A DNA stretch of 36,740 nucleotides, taken from NCBI GenBank assembly GCA_902521655.1, contig CABYSM010000010.1, positions 1 to 36,740 on the forward strand, given 5' to 3'. Source of the stretch: an uncultured Pelagibacteraceae bacterium. GTDB taxonomy: Bacteria > Pseudomonadota > Alphaproteobacteria > Pelagibacterales > AG-422-B15. Positions within the stretch are counted from its first letter, which is position 1; each line of letters begins with the position of its first letter. This document shows, one piece after another, positions 13,776 to 22,414 of the stretch. The notes below the pieces were generated by a model. It made no database searches. It saw only the letters and a list, made by a program, of their open reading frames with translations, and was not told where the DNA came from. A program made the translations under genes and the position numbers.

Positions 13776-14975
13776 ATGAATAAAACAAAAAAGGTACTGT
13801 TAATCATTACTGGTGGTATTGCCGCTTATAAATCGCTTGAAATAATAAGGGGTCTCAAAGCCAATAACATTGATGTTACTTGTATTCTAACAAAATCAGG
13901 TTCAGAATTTGTAACACCCTTATCCATTGAGAGCTTATCAGAAAATAAGGTTTATACAGATCTATTCAACTTAACTGATGAACATGAAATGGGTCATATA
14001 CAGCTTTCCAGACAAGCTGACGTCATTCTTGTTGCACCTGCAACAGCAAACATCATGTCCAAAATTGCATATGGAAATACAGACGATTTAGCATCAACTG
14101 TTTTGGTGGCTACAAATAAACCCATTATTGTTGCACCAGCAATGAATGTAAGAATGTGGCTTAATAATGCAACACAAAGAAATATTCAAACTCTTAGGAA
14201 TGATGGCATAAAATTTGTTGGGCCAGAAAATGGTGAAATGGCTTGTGGGGAATATGGTGAAGGCCGAATGAGTGAACCGAGTGAAATTATAAAATATACA
14301 ATTGATTTTATTAATGGTTTAGATTTCAAACCACTTAGAGATTTCTCAGCTCTTGTTACATCTGGGCCAACAAAAGAAATGATTGATCCAGTAAGATTTA
14401 TTTCTAACGAATCTTCTGGGAAGCAGGGCTACACAATTGCAGAAAAATTATCATCATTGGGTGCTCATACAACTTTAATCTCTGGACCAACTAAATTATC
14501 TGATCCCAATGTTAATAAAGTTGTTCATGTGTCATCGGCTGACGAAATGATGTTCGAATGCGATAAAGCGTTACCTGTAAATATTGCTATCTGTGCTGCT
14601 GCAGTTGCTGATTATAAAGTTATGAAACAAAGTGAAACCAAAATTAAGAAAAACGGTTCAAGGTTAGACATCACATTAGAAGAGAATCCAGATATTTTAT
14701 CTAGATTAAGTAAACGTAATGATAAGAGACCAGACCTTGTAGTTGGCTTTGCAGCTGAAACTGAAAAACTAGAGGAGAATTCAAAAATTAAATTGGAAAA
14801 AAAGGGCTGTGATTGGATTCTCGGCAATAACGTTTCAAACGGACAAGTTATTGGTAAAGATACAAATGAGATTCATTTTATATCTAAATCTGAAACCGAA
14901 AACTGGAAACAGATGCGAAAAGAGGAAGTTGCTGAAAAATTATCTCATAAGATAGTTCAGCATCTAAAGAGTTAG
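13776..14975 (+). CDS. coaBC: Bifunctional phosphopantothenoylcysteine decarboxylase / phosphopantothenate-cysteine ligase
   Basis: 'VLLIITGGIAAYKSLEIIRGL', 'PAMNVRMW', 'TSGPTKEMIDPVRFISNESSGKQGYTIAE', 'AAAVADYK'. Confidence 0.95.
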   Translation: MNKTKKVLLIITGGIAAYKSLEIIRGLKANNIDVTCILTKSGSEFVTPLSIESLSENKVYTDLFNLTDEHEMGHIQLSRQADVILVAPATANIMSKIAYGNTDDLASTVLVATNKPIIVAPAMNVRMWLNNATQRNIQTLRNDGIKFVGPENGEMACGEYGEGRMSEPSEIIKYTIDFINGLDFKPLRDFSALVTSGPTKEMIDPVRFISNESSGKQGYTIAEKLSSLGAHTTLISGPTKLSDPNVNKVVHVSSADEMMFECDKALPVNIAICAAAVADYKVMKQSETKIKKNGSRLDITLEENPDILSRLSKRNDKRPDLVVGFAAETEKLEENSKIKLEKKGCDWILGNNVSNGQVIGKDTNEIHFISKSETENWKQMRKEEVAEKLSHKIVQHLKS

Positions 14976-14979
14976 AAAC

Positions 14980-15435
14980 TTGTCCATTAAAAAAAATTCT
15001 ATATTCATTAAAAAAATATCTGATATTGAAAACTTTGAATTACCTAAGTATCAGTCAGAAGAGGCTTCAGGAGTTGATTTATGTGCCTCAATAAAAAGTG
15101 ATATTACAATAGCACCATGGGAAAAAGAAATAATCGCATGTGGAATTTCAGTTTCTATGCCAACAGGTATGGAAGCTCAAGTAAGACCAAGGTCTGGCCT
15201 TGCTTTTAAACACGGAATAACTGTTTTGAATACACCAGGTACCATTGATAGTGATTACAGAGGAGAGATAAAAGTAATATTAATAAATTTAAGTAAAGAA
15301 AAATTTATTGTTCGTCCTCTAGATAGAATTGCTCAAATGATTTTCTCAAACGTCACTAAAGTAGAATTTAAACAAGTTAACAATTTAGATGACACTACTC
15401 GAGGTCAAGGTGGATTTGGATCCACTGGTAAATAA
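14980..15435 (+). CDS. dut: dUTP diphosphatase (TTG start)
   Basis: 'EASGVDLCA', 'AQVRPRSGLAFKHGITVLNTPGTIDSDYRGEI', 'RGQGGFGSTG'. Confidence 0.96.
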   Translation: MSIKKNSIFIKKISDIENFELPKYQSEEASGVDLCASIKSDITIAPWEKEIIACGISVSMPTGMEAQVRPRSGLAFKHGITVLNTPGTIDSDYRGEIKVILINLSKEKFIVRPLDRIAQMIFSNVTKVEFKQVNNLDDTTRGQGGFGSTGK

Positions 15436-15438
15436 AAG

Positions 15439-16032
15439 TTACCTAAAGTCTTTTGCCAAGGCTTCTTTCACTTCTTTAGACAGCACAGTACTATGGAGAT
15501 AGTTATCGTGGTCTGTACCAATTTCAATTCTGCTGCTTGAGTTTTTAAATTCCTCAATTTGCTTATCACTAAATTTAAAATGAATAAAATGAACAGATGA
15601 AGTTTTTCCTGAATTATCTGTACGATCTACATCTTCTTCAGGTGTCGCATAAAGTTTTGTCCCATTAATACTTATAAATAACTTATTCTCAACATTTCCT
15701 AAGGACGATAAAACTTTTTTTCTTGTGTTTGGGTTGTCAATTTCAAACATATAAGTTGCTACAAGTTCTGAGCCTTGTGGCACAAGAGGGTTATAAGCCT
15801 CTAACTCATCTTTGAGTTGTTCATCACCACCTTTTTCTATGTAAAGCATCTCTTGAATTTGAGCTTTCATAGTAAAGAAATTTTCAAAGTAAAACGTTGA
15901 ATGAGGTCCAAGTTCTACTCTCCTATTTTTTTTCATCTGAACTACCTCTTTTCTTATACTTCTTCTTTCTTTTGCATAAGTGCTATATTCAAGCAGATCA
16001 GAGGACTCAATTTTTCTATTTTCTATAGTCAT
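15439..16032 (-). CDS. DUF3501-family protein
   Basis: 197 aa; 'KERRSIRKEVVQMKKNRRVELGPHSTFYFEN...IQEMLYIEKGG' resembles DUF3501; third gene of the rubrerythrin operon. Confidence 0.75.
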   Translation of the reverse strand: MTIENRKIESSDLLEYSTYAKERRSIRKEVVQMKKNRRVELGPHSTFYFENFFTMKAQIQEMLYIEKGGDEQLKDELEAYNPLVPQGSELVATYMFEIDNPNTRKKVLSSLGNVENKLFISINGTKLYATPEEDVDRTDNSGKTSSVHFIHFKFSDKQIEEFKNSSSRIEIGTDHDNYLHSTVLSKEVKEALAKDFR

Positions 16033-16063
16033 AAAGATTTATGTAGTGCCGAACTTTGTAAAA

Positions 16064-17404
16064 TCAAGAGAGATTATATGCTTGAGCTACTACTTCAATT
16101 GGATGCATTGAAATATAATTTGAGTCTTTGTCTTCGTTTAAAAACTCATTAAGATGCTTGCAAGCAAGTGGGCAATCTGAAACCATTAACTTATTTTTCT
16201 TATTTTTAATTTGTCTAGCTGTTGCTTTGCCGTACTTATTTGCGGACTTTCGAGTTTTCTTCATAACTCCAAAAGTTCCTCCATGCCCTGCGCACTTTTC
16301 TACAACATCAACTTTTGTGTCAGGCAATTTCTTTAACATCTCCATAGCTTTATTGCCCATGTTCTGAGCTCTTGCGTGACATGCATTGTGAACCGTCACT
16401 CCTCCATCAAGAGAATTAAGACCTTCAACCAATCCCTCTTTTTTACTTATATCAACGATAAACTCATCAATATCAAAAACATTTTTTGAAAGTTTTTTTA
16501 CATTCTCATTATTTGGATTGAGAAGTGGCCACTCAAATTTAAGCATGAGTCCACAACTTGCAGTTAAAGTAACGATTTGATATCCCTGGTCTATCAAGCT
16601 ACAGAGTTCTTCAGAAACAATTTCTGACTGTTTAATTACTTTTTCATACTGAGCTTGCTCTAAATGTGGCATGCCGCAGCATCCGGGATATGAAGAAATA
16701 GTTTCAACACCATTATGATTTAGTACTTTTTGAGCAGCAATTCCAACCTTTGAATTATTGAAATTGACATAGCACGTTGAGTAAATTGCAACTTTTCTTC
16801 CAAAAGCAGGTGCATTTGCGTTTACTTTACTATCAATTTTCTCTGATAATTCATGGAATGTCTTTTTTTCGAACTTAGGTAACTCAGCGTCTTTATCAAT
16901 GCCACTTATCATCTCCAATGGACGCCGCGTTAAACTATTTTTTTTATCAGAACTCCAGTTTGCAAGAGTAGGAGAAATTTTGGCAAGATTAGCGTTGCGA
17001 TCTATTTTAGCCAACTCCTTAGGAATTTTTGGCAACTTATTTTGCTTATCCTGAAAAGTTCTATAACGCAACATAAGGTGAGGAAAATCAATATTAAACT
17101 CATGTGGTGGAACATATGGACATTTAGTCATGAAACACATGTCACATAGTGTACATTTGTCTGTAATGTCTTCGAAATCTTTCTTGGTGAGGTCATCAAC
17201 TGATTCATTTGGAGAGTCATCAATCAAATCAAATAACGTCGGAAAGCTATCACAGAGATTAAAACATCTTCTACAACTATGACAAACTTCAAACTGCCTT
17301 TTCATCTCGGCGTTTAACTCTTCTTCGTTGATGTAGCTTTCAGAATTCCAATCTACTAGATCCCTAGTAGGTGCAGCGAGGCTTCCTTCTTTTTTATAAT
17401 CCAT
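16064..17404 (-). CDS. Fe-S oxidoreductase (GlpC/HdrD-like, CCG-domain)
   Basis: N-terminal 'CHSCRRCFNLCDSFP' and 'CTLCDMCFMTKCPYVPPH' 4Fe-4S motifs; CCG domain 'PGCCGMPHLEQ' and variant 'CAGHGGTFG'. Confidence 0.87.
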   Translation of the reverse strand: MDYKKEGSLAAPTRDLVDWNSESYINEEELNAEMKRQFEVCHSCRRCFNLCDSFPTLFDLIDDSPNESVDDLTKKDFEDITDKCTLCDMCFMTKCPYVPPHEFNIDFPHLMLRYRTFQDKQNKLPKIPKELAKIDRNANLAKISPTLANWSSDKKNSLTRRPLEMISGIDKDAELPKFEKKTFHELSEKIDSKVNANAPAFGRKVAIYSTCYVNFNNSKVGIAAQKVLNHNGVETISSYPGCCGMPHLEQAQYEKVIKQSEIVSEELCSLIDQGYQIVTLTASCGLMLKFEWPLLNPNNENVKKLSKNVFDIDEFIVDISKKEGLVEGLNSLDGGVTVHNACHARAQNMGNKAMEMLKKLPDTKVDVVEKCAGHGGTFGVMKKTRKSANKYGKATARQIKNKKNKLMVSDCPLACKHLNEFLNEDKDSNYISMHPIEVVAQAYNLS

Positions 17405-17409
17405 TATTT

Positions 17410-17445
17410 AAGTTAGGGGCTGTTTATTACAGCCCCAAATAACTT
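17410..17445 (-). other. Intercistronic RNA hairpin between rubrerythrin and the Fe-S oxidoreductase
   Basis: Plus strand AAGTTA-GGGGCTG-TTTATTA-CAGCCCC-AAA-TAACTT: perfect 7-bp GC-rich stem plus 6-bp outer stem. Confidence 0.6.
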
Positions 17446-17863
17446 AATCGATTGAGTCTAGTGTTTTTTGGAATTTACCTGCGTGAGATTTTTCAGCTTT
17501 TGCTAACGTTTCAAACCAGTCCGCAATTTCATCAAAGCCTTCTTCACGTGCTGTCTTTGCCATCCCAGGATACATATCTGTGTACTCATGCGTTTCACCT
17601 GCTATTGCAGCTTTTAGATTATCCTCAGTTGATCCAATTGGTTCACCAGTAGCTGGATCACCAACTTCTTCCATGAATTCTAAATGACCATGAGCATGGC
17701 CAGTTTCACCTTCGGCAGTAGATCTAAATACTGCAGCTACATCATTGTGACCTTCTACGTCTGCCTTTTGAGCAAAATATAAGTATCTTCTATTTGCTTG
17801 ACTTTCACCAGCAAATGCTGCTTTCAAATTATCAAGTGTTTTACTTTCTTTTAATTCAGTCAT
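17444..17863 (-). CDS. Rubrerythrin lacking a rubredoxin domain
   Basis: 139 aa; '[19 protein letters not shown]', '[14 protein letters not shown]', '[12 protein letters not shown]', 'AEKSHAGKF'; no cysteines. Confidence 0.93.
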   Translation of the reverse strand: MTELKESKTLDNLKAAFAGESQANRRYLYFAQKADVEGHNDVAAVFRSTAEGETGHAHGHLEFMEEVGDPATGEPIGSTEDNLKAAIAGETHEYTDMYPGMAKTAREEGFDEIADWFETLAKAEKSHAGKFQKTLDSID

Positions 17864-17903
17864 ATCTTTTTCCTTAACAAAAATTAGTTAATGATTGATT
17901 TTC

Positions 17904-17931
17904 TATATAAGGTTGATTCAAATTTTGTCAA
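17904..17931 (-). promoter_or_regulatory. Candidate sigma70-type promoter of the rubrerythrin operon
   Basis: Minus strand TTGACA (17926-17931), 16-bp spacer, TATATA (17904-17909), ~40 nt upstream of the ATG. Confidence 0.6.
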
Positions 17932-17934
17932 CAC

Positions 17935-17951
17935 TTTAGAATCATTCTAAA
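17935..17951. promoter_or_regulatory. Irr box / iron control element (ICE)
   Basis: TTTAGAA-TCA-TTCTAAA, exact match to the palindromic ICE pattern TTTAGAANNNTTCTAAA, 3 bp upstream of the predicted -35; irr is adjacent. Confidence 0.75.
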
Positions 17952-17956
17952 CTGAT

Positions 17957-17975
17957 ATTGATAACTATTATCAAT
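17957..17975. promoter_or_regulatory. Fur-box-like palindrome
   Basis: ATTGATAA-CTA-TTATCAAT perfect inverted repeat; inner TGATAACTATTATCA differs by one base from the 7-1-7 Fur pattern TGATAATnATTATCA. Confidence 0.45.
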
Positions 17976-17977
17976 TA

Positions 17978-18367
17978 CTAATCGAGGTGAACTATAACTT
18001 CGATCTTATTAATCTTTTTATTTTTTGGAGTCTTAGGCAAGCCATTTACTTTTATGTTCTTATTAATATCAATTAGGAATTGTTCTTTTTCAGAATAAAA
18101 ATGATGATGATGATCTGTGTTTGTATCAAAATAGACTCTATCAGCGCTAAGAGTAAGTTTTTTCAAAAGTCCATTTTCATAAAAATCGTGAAGTGTATTA
18201 TAAATTGTGGCCAGTGATATTATGTGCTTTCTTTTAGCAAGCTCCGTAGACAAGCTTTCAGCAGTTACATGCTTATCGATACCATCGAATAAGTAGCCTG
18301 CTATTACTATTCTTTGCTTTGTTGGTCTCAAAGCATTAGATCTTAAAAACTGCTTAATATCATTCAT
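17978..18367 (-). CDS. irr: Fur-superfamily iron response regulator (Irr-like)
   Basis: 'LRPTKQRIVIAGYLF', 'SLATIYNTLHDFYENGLLKKL', 'DHHHHFY'; located upstream of fabA as in many alphaproteobacteria. Confidence 0.82.
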   Translation of the reverse strand: MNDIKQFLRSNALRPTKQRIVIAGYLFDGIDKHVTAESLSTELAKRKHIISLATIYNTLHDFYENGLLKKLTLSADRVYFDTNTDHHHHFYSEKEQFLIDINKNIKVNGLPKTPKNKKINKIEVIVHLD

Positions 18368-18389
18368 AATTTTACTATTTATTAAAATT

Positions 18390-18417
18390 TAATGTATTTT
18401 ACAATAATAATACATTA
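18390..18417. repeat. Inverted repeat TAATGTATT-N10-AATACATTA in the divergent irr/fabA promoter region
   Basis: Perfect 9-bp arms read directly. Confidence 0.5.
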
Positions 18418-18460
18418 GTCTAATTAAACTTCATATAAAACAATGAGATAAATAACCTTA

Positions 18461-18961
18461 GTGGAAAAAAAATCAAGCTTTACAAAAGAAGAATTACTGG
18501 AATGCGCTCATGGAACTATGTTTGGAATTGGCAATGCAAGGCTTCCCTTGCCCCCAATGTTAATGTTTGACCGCATTACTAAAATCACAGATGACAGTGG
18601 AAAATATGAAAAGGGAGAGATCCTTGCTGAGCTAGATATTAATCCAGATCTTTGGTTTTTTGATTGTCATTTTGAGATGGATCCTGTGATGCCTGGATGC
18701 TTGGGATTGGATGCAATGTGGCAACTTGTAGGTTTCTATTTAGGTTGGATCGGTAACCCTGGACGGGGAAGAGCTTTAGGCTCTTCGAGTGTGAAATTTG
18801 GTGGAGAAATATTAAAGGAATCTAAGCTTGTTCAGTATAAAATCAACATGAAGAAAATAATAAAAAGAGGCGTCATTGTTGGCGTTGGTGATGGCTCCGT
18901 TTTAGTAGACGGTAAGGAAATATACACAGCAGAGGGGCTCAAAGTTGGCCTAATCAAATAA
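18461..18961 (+). CDS. fabA: 3-hydroxyacyl-[ACP] dehydratase/isomerase FabA (GTG start)
   Basis: '[15 protein letters not shown]', '[31 protein letters not shown]'. Confidence 0.97.
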   Translation: MEKKSSFTKEELLECAHGTMFGIGNARLPLPPMLMFDRITKITDDSGKYEKGEILAELDINPDLWFFDCHFEMDPVMPGCLGLDAMWQLVGFYLGWIGNPGRGRALGSSSVKFGGEILKESKLVQYKINMKKIIKRGVIVGVGDGSVLVDGKEIYTAEGLKVGLIK

Positions 18962-20172
18962 TGAGAAGAGTTGTAATTACAGGAATAGGAATAGTCTCAT
19001 CTTTAGGAAATAATAAAAGTGAAGTAAATGACTCACTTTTTAAAACAGAATCTGGTATCGCGTTTGACGAGTCTCAAAAAGATATGGGATTTAGAAGTCA
19101 AGTTAGTGGGCAAATCAATTTAAATTTGGAAGAGTCAATCGAAAGAAAATTCTTAAGGTTTATGGGTGATGGGGCAAGCTACAATTATTTGGCGATGAAT
19201 GAAGCTATAAGTGACTCAAGTTTAAGTGAAGATGAAATTTCTAATAATCAAACAGGGTTAATAATGGGGTCTGGCGGGCCATCAACTAAAAGTCTGTTAA
19301 GAGCATTTGATATTACAAGGGAAAAAGGCCCAAAAAAAATTGGACCCACTAGTGTTCCCAAAGTTATGTGCAGTACAAACTCTGCAACTTTATCAACATA
19401 TTTTAAAATTAAAGGAGTTAACTATTCTATTAGTTCCGCTTGTTCAACAAGTGCCCACTGCATAGGTAATGCTTATGAGCTTATTCAATTAGGTAAGCAA
19501 GATAGAATTTTTGCAGGTGGTGGTGAAGAACTTGACTGGACTTTATCTGCTTTATTTGACGCAATGCCAGCTCTTTCGTCAAAATATAATGATGATCCAA
19601 CTAAAGCCTCTAGGGCTTTTGACTCTCATAGAGATGGTTTTGTAATTGCTGGTGGAGGAGGTGTGGTTGTTCTTGAAGAGCTAGAAACTGCAATAAAAAG
19701 AAATGCAAAAATATACGCAGAAATTGTCGGCTATGGTGCGACTTCAGATGGCTATGATATGGTTCAACCTTCAGGAGAAGGTGCGGCAAGGTGCATGCTT
19801 ATGGCAACTAAAGATATAGAAAAAGTTGACTATATAAATGCTCATGGAACTTCTACTCCTGTAGGAGACAAAGCAGAATTGAAAGCTATTAAAGAAGTTT
19901 TTAAAAATGAAATTCCCTTTATAAGCTCTACTAAGTCTTTAAGTGGACATTCGCTTGGAGCTGCTGGAGTACACGAGTCAATTTACACTTTACTTATGAT
20001 GAATAACAATTTTCTATCAGAATCAGCAAATATTGAAGAGTTAGATGAAGATGCTAAAGGCATGAATATATTGACTTCTCGTATAGATGAAAAAATTAAT
20101 ACAGCAATGAGTAATAGTTTTGGTTTTGGTGGAACTAATGCTTCTTTAGTTTTTAGGAGGTATGAGTCGTGA
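18961..20172 (+). CDS. fabB: Beta-ketoacyl-ACP synthase I
   Basis: '[15 protein letters not shown]', '[16 protein letters not shown]', '[11 protein letters not shown]', '[11 protein letters not shown]', '[14 protein letters not shown]'. Confidence 0.97.
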   Translation: MRRVVITGIGIVSSLGNNKSEVNDSLFKTESGIAFDESQKDMGFRSQVSGQINLNLEESIERKFLRFMGDGASYNYLAMNEAISDSSLSEDEISNNQTGLIMGSGGPSTKSLLRAFDITREKGPKKIGPTSVPKVMCSTNSATLSTYFKIKGVNYSISSACSTSAHCIGNAYELIQLGKQDRIFAGGGEELDWTLSALFDAMPALSSKYNDDPTKASRAFDSHRDGFVIAGGGGVVVLEELETAIKRNAKIYAEIVGYGATSDGYDMVQPSGEGAARCMLMATKDIEKVDYINAHGTSTPVGDKAELKAIKEVFKNEIPFISSTKSLSGHSLGAAGVHESIYTLLMMNNNFLSESANIEELDEDAKGMNILTSRIDEKINTAMSNSFGFGGTNASLVFRRYES

Positions 20173-20948
20173 AATCACTGAGTGGTAAAAAAGGTATTAT
20201 AATGGGAGTTGCAAATGATCATTCGATCGCTTGGGGAATATCACAACAACTTGCTAATGAAGGAGCTGAACTCTGTTTTACTTACCAAGGTGAGTCTTTA
20301 GAAAGAAGAGTTAAGCCGTTAGCAGAATCGATCAATAACGATTTTTTAATTGAGTGTGATGTCTTAAAAGATGGTTCTATAAAAGATTCATTCAAACTAA
20401 TTGAAGAAAGATGGGGAACTATAGATTTTATTTTACATTCCATTGCTTTTTCAAATAAAGATGAATTAAAGGGTAAGTATCTAAATACCTCTAGAGAAAA
20501 CTTTTCGAACACCATGTTGATTTCATGTTTTTCATTTACTGAAGTTGCTCATGAGGCTGAAAGACTTATGAAAAATGGAGGATCTATGGTTACCTTAACC
20601 TATGACGGCTCCCAAAAATATATTAGGAATTACAATGTAATGGGTGTTGCAAAAGCCGCTTTGGAGTCAAGTGTGAGATATTTAGCGGCTGATTTAGGAC
20701 CCTCAAACATTAGAGTTAACGCTCTCTCTGCTGGTCCAATGAAAACTCTTGCAATGGCTGGAATATCAGGTGGGAAAGATATGATGAAATGGTCAGAGAA
20801 AAATTCTCTTATGAATAGAAATATTAACCTCGAAGATGTTGGTAAATCAGGCCTGTATTTACTGAGCGATATGTCTTCAGGTGTTACAGGTGAAGTTCAT
20901 TACGTAGATTGTGGGTATAATAAGGTGGGAGTTCCAAAAGAAATTTAA
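20169..20948 (+). CDS. fabI: Enoyl-ACP reductase FabI (GTG start)
   Basis: '[24 protein letters not shown]', '[36 protein letters not shown]'. Confidence 0.97.
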   Translation: MKSLSGKKGIIMGVANDHSIAWGISQQLANEGAELCFTYQGESLERRVKPLAESINNDFLIECDVLKDGSIKDSFKLIEERWGTIDFILHSIAFSNKDELKGKYLNTSRENFSNTMLISCFSFTEVAHEAERLMKNGGSMVTLTYDGSQKYIRNYNVMGVAKAALESSVRYLAADLGPSNIRVNALSAGPMKTLAMAGISGGKDMMKWSEKNSLMNRNINLEDVGKSGLYLLSDMSSGVTGEVHYVDCGYNKVGVPKEI

Positions 20949-22396
20949 TTCTTCTCAGACAAAAGTGAAAATTGTTTTGATACTGTTCCCTGTTCTCTAT
21001 CTAAAAGACTAGTTGGATAATCACCTGTGAAACAATGATCTGTAAATTGGGGTGTTTCATTATCTCTTTTTTCATAACCCATCGCTTTATAAGTTCCCTC
21101 TAAAGAAAGAAAGAATATTGATTTTGAACCAATGATATTATTGATTTCCTCTAATGAGGATTTTGCAGCTATTAGCTCATTGTAATCTGGCGTATCAATT
21201 CCATAAAAATCTGGATGCTTAATAGGAGGGCATGCAATTCCAAGATGTACTTCTTTAGCTCCAGCATCATAAACCATCTTTATAATTTTTTTTGCTGTTG
21301 TGCCCCTTACTATTGAATCGTCAATCAGAATAACTTTCTTATTTTTTATATAAGAAGAGTTTGCATTATGTTTTAACTTTACCCCAAATTGCCTAATAGA
21401 TTGTGATGGCTCTATGAATGTACGGCCTACATAATGATTTCTTATAATGCCTAATTCAAATGGAATTTTGGACTCTTGAGAGTATCCAAGTGCTGCCGGT
21501 ACTCCAGAGTCAGGCACCGGAATGATGACATCAGCATCAATGTGGTTTTCTTTTGCAAGCTCTTGACCTAGATTTTTTCTATAAGTGTAAACAGTTTTGC
21601 CATCTACTATACTATCAGGTCTTGAAAAATATATTCTCTCAAAAATACATGGCCTCTCTTGAACTTTAGGGAATGGCTTTATACTTTCCATTCCATCTTC
21701 AGATATAATAATTATTTCACCGTGCTCAACATCTCTGACATACTTAGCGCCTATAATATCTAGTGCGCAAGTTTCTGATGTCAGCACGGGCGCTCCATTA
21801 AGATCACCAAGAACAAGAGGGCGAATACCATAAGGATCCCTTACTCCAATTAATTTCTTATTAGTTAATATTACTAATGAATAAGCCCCTTGTATTTTGA
21901 ATAATGCATCTATTAATTTATCAACTGTTTGCTGTCTACTTGATTTAGCTACAAGCTGAAGAATTGTTTCTGTGTCAGATGTTGACTGAAATATAGCACC
22001 ATCTTTAACAAGAGAATCCCTCAAAATAGATGCATTTGTTAAATTTCCATTATGCGCACATGCAAAACCGCCTGAGGATAGATCTGCATATAGTGGCTGG
22101 ATATTTTTTAGTATTGAGTTGCCAGTTGTGGAATATCTTACATGACCTATAGCGTTGCTACCTAAGAGTCTGTCTATAACTTCTGTTTTATTAAAGTGGT
22201 CACCAACTAGGCCGGGTCTTCTGACACCATGAAATTTTTCTCCATCAAAAGTGACAATACCCGCACCTTCTTGACCTCTATGTTGTAGTGCGTGCAACCC
22301 TAGAGCTGTTAAAGTTGATGCGTCTGGACTCCCAAATATACCAAATACACCACACTCTTCATGAAGTTTATCTTCAGAAGTATCTATTTGGATCAT
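20945..22396 (-). CDS. purF: Amidophosphoribosyltransferase
   Basis: 'EECGVFGIFG' nucleophile Cys, 'ALQHRGQEGAGI', 'GHVRYSTTG', 'VILIDDSIVRGTT'. Confidence 0.97.
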   Translation of the reverse strand: MIQIDTSEDKLHEECGVFGIFGSPDASTLTALGLHALQHRGQEGAGIVTFDGEKFHGVRRPGLVGDHFNKTEVIDRLLGSNAIGHVRYSTTGNSILKNIQPLYADLSSGGFACAHNGNLTNASILRDSLVKDGAIFQSTSDTETILQLVAKSSRQQTVDKLIDALFKIQGAYSLVILTNKKLIGVRDPYGIRPLVLGDLNGAPVLTSETCALDIIGAKYVRDVEHGEIIIISEDGMESIKPFPKVQERPCIFERIYFSRPDSIVDGKTVYTYRKNLGQELAKENHIDADVIIPVPDSGVPAALGYSQESKIPFELGIIRNHYVGRTFIEPSQSIRQFGVKLKHNANSSYIKNKKVILIDDSIVRGTTAKKIIKMVYDAGAKEVHLGIACPPIKHPDFYGIDTPDYNELIAAKSSLEEINNIIGSKSIFFLSLEGTYKAMGYEKRDNETPQFTDHCFTGDYPTSLLDREQGTVSKQFSLLSEKN

Positions 22397-22414
22397 TTCA
22401 AATTTTTAAAAAAA

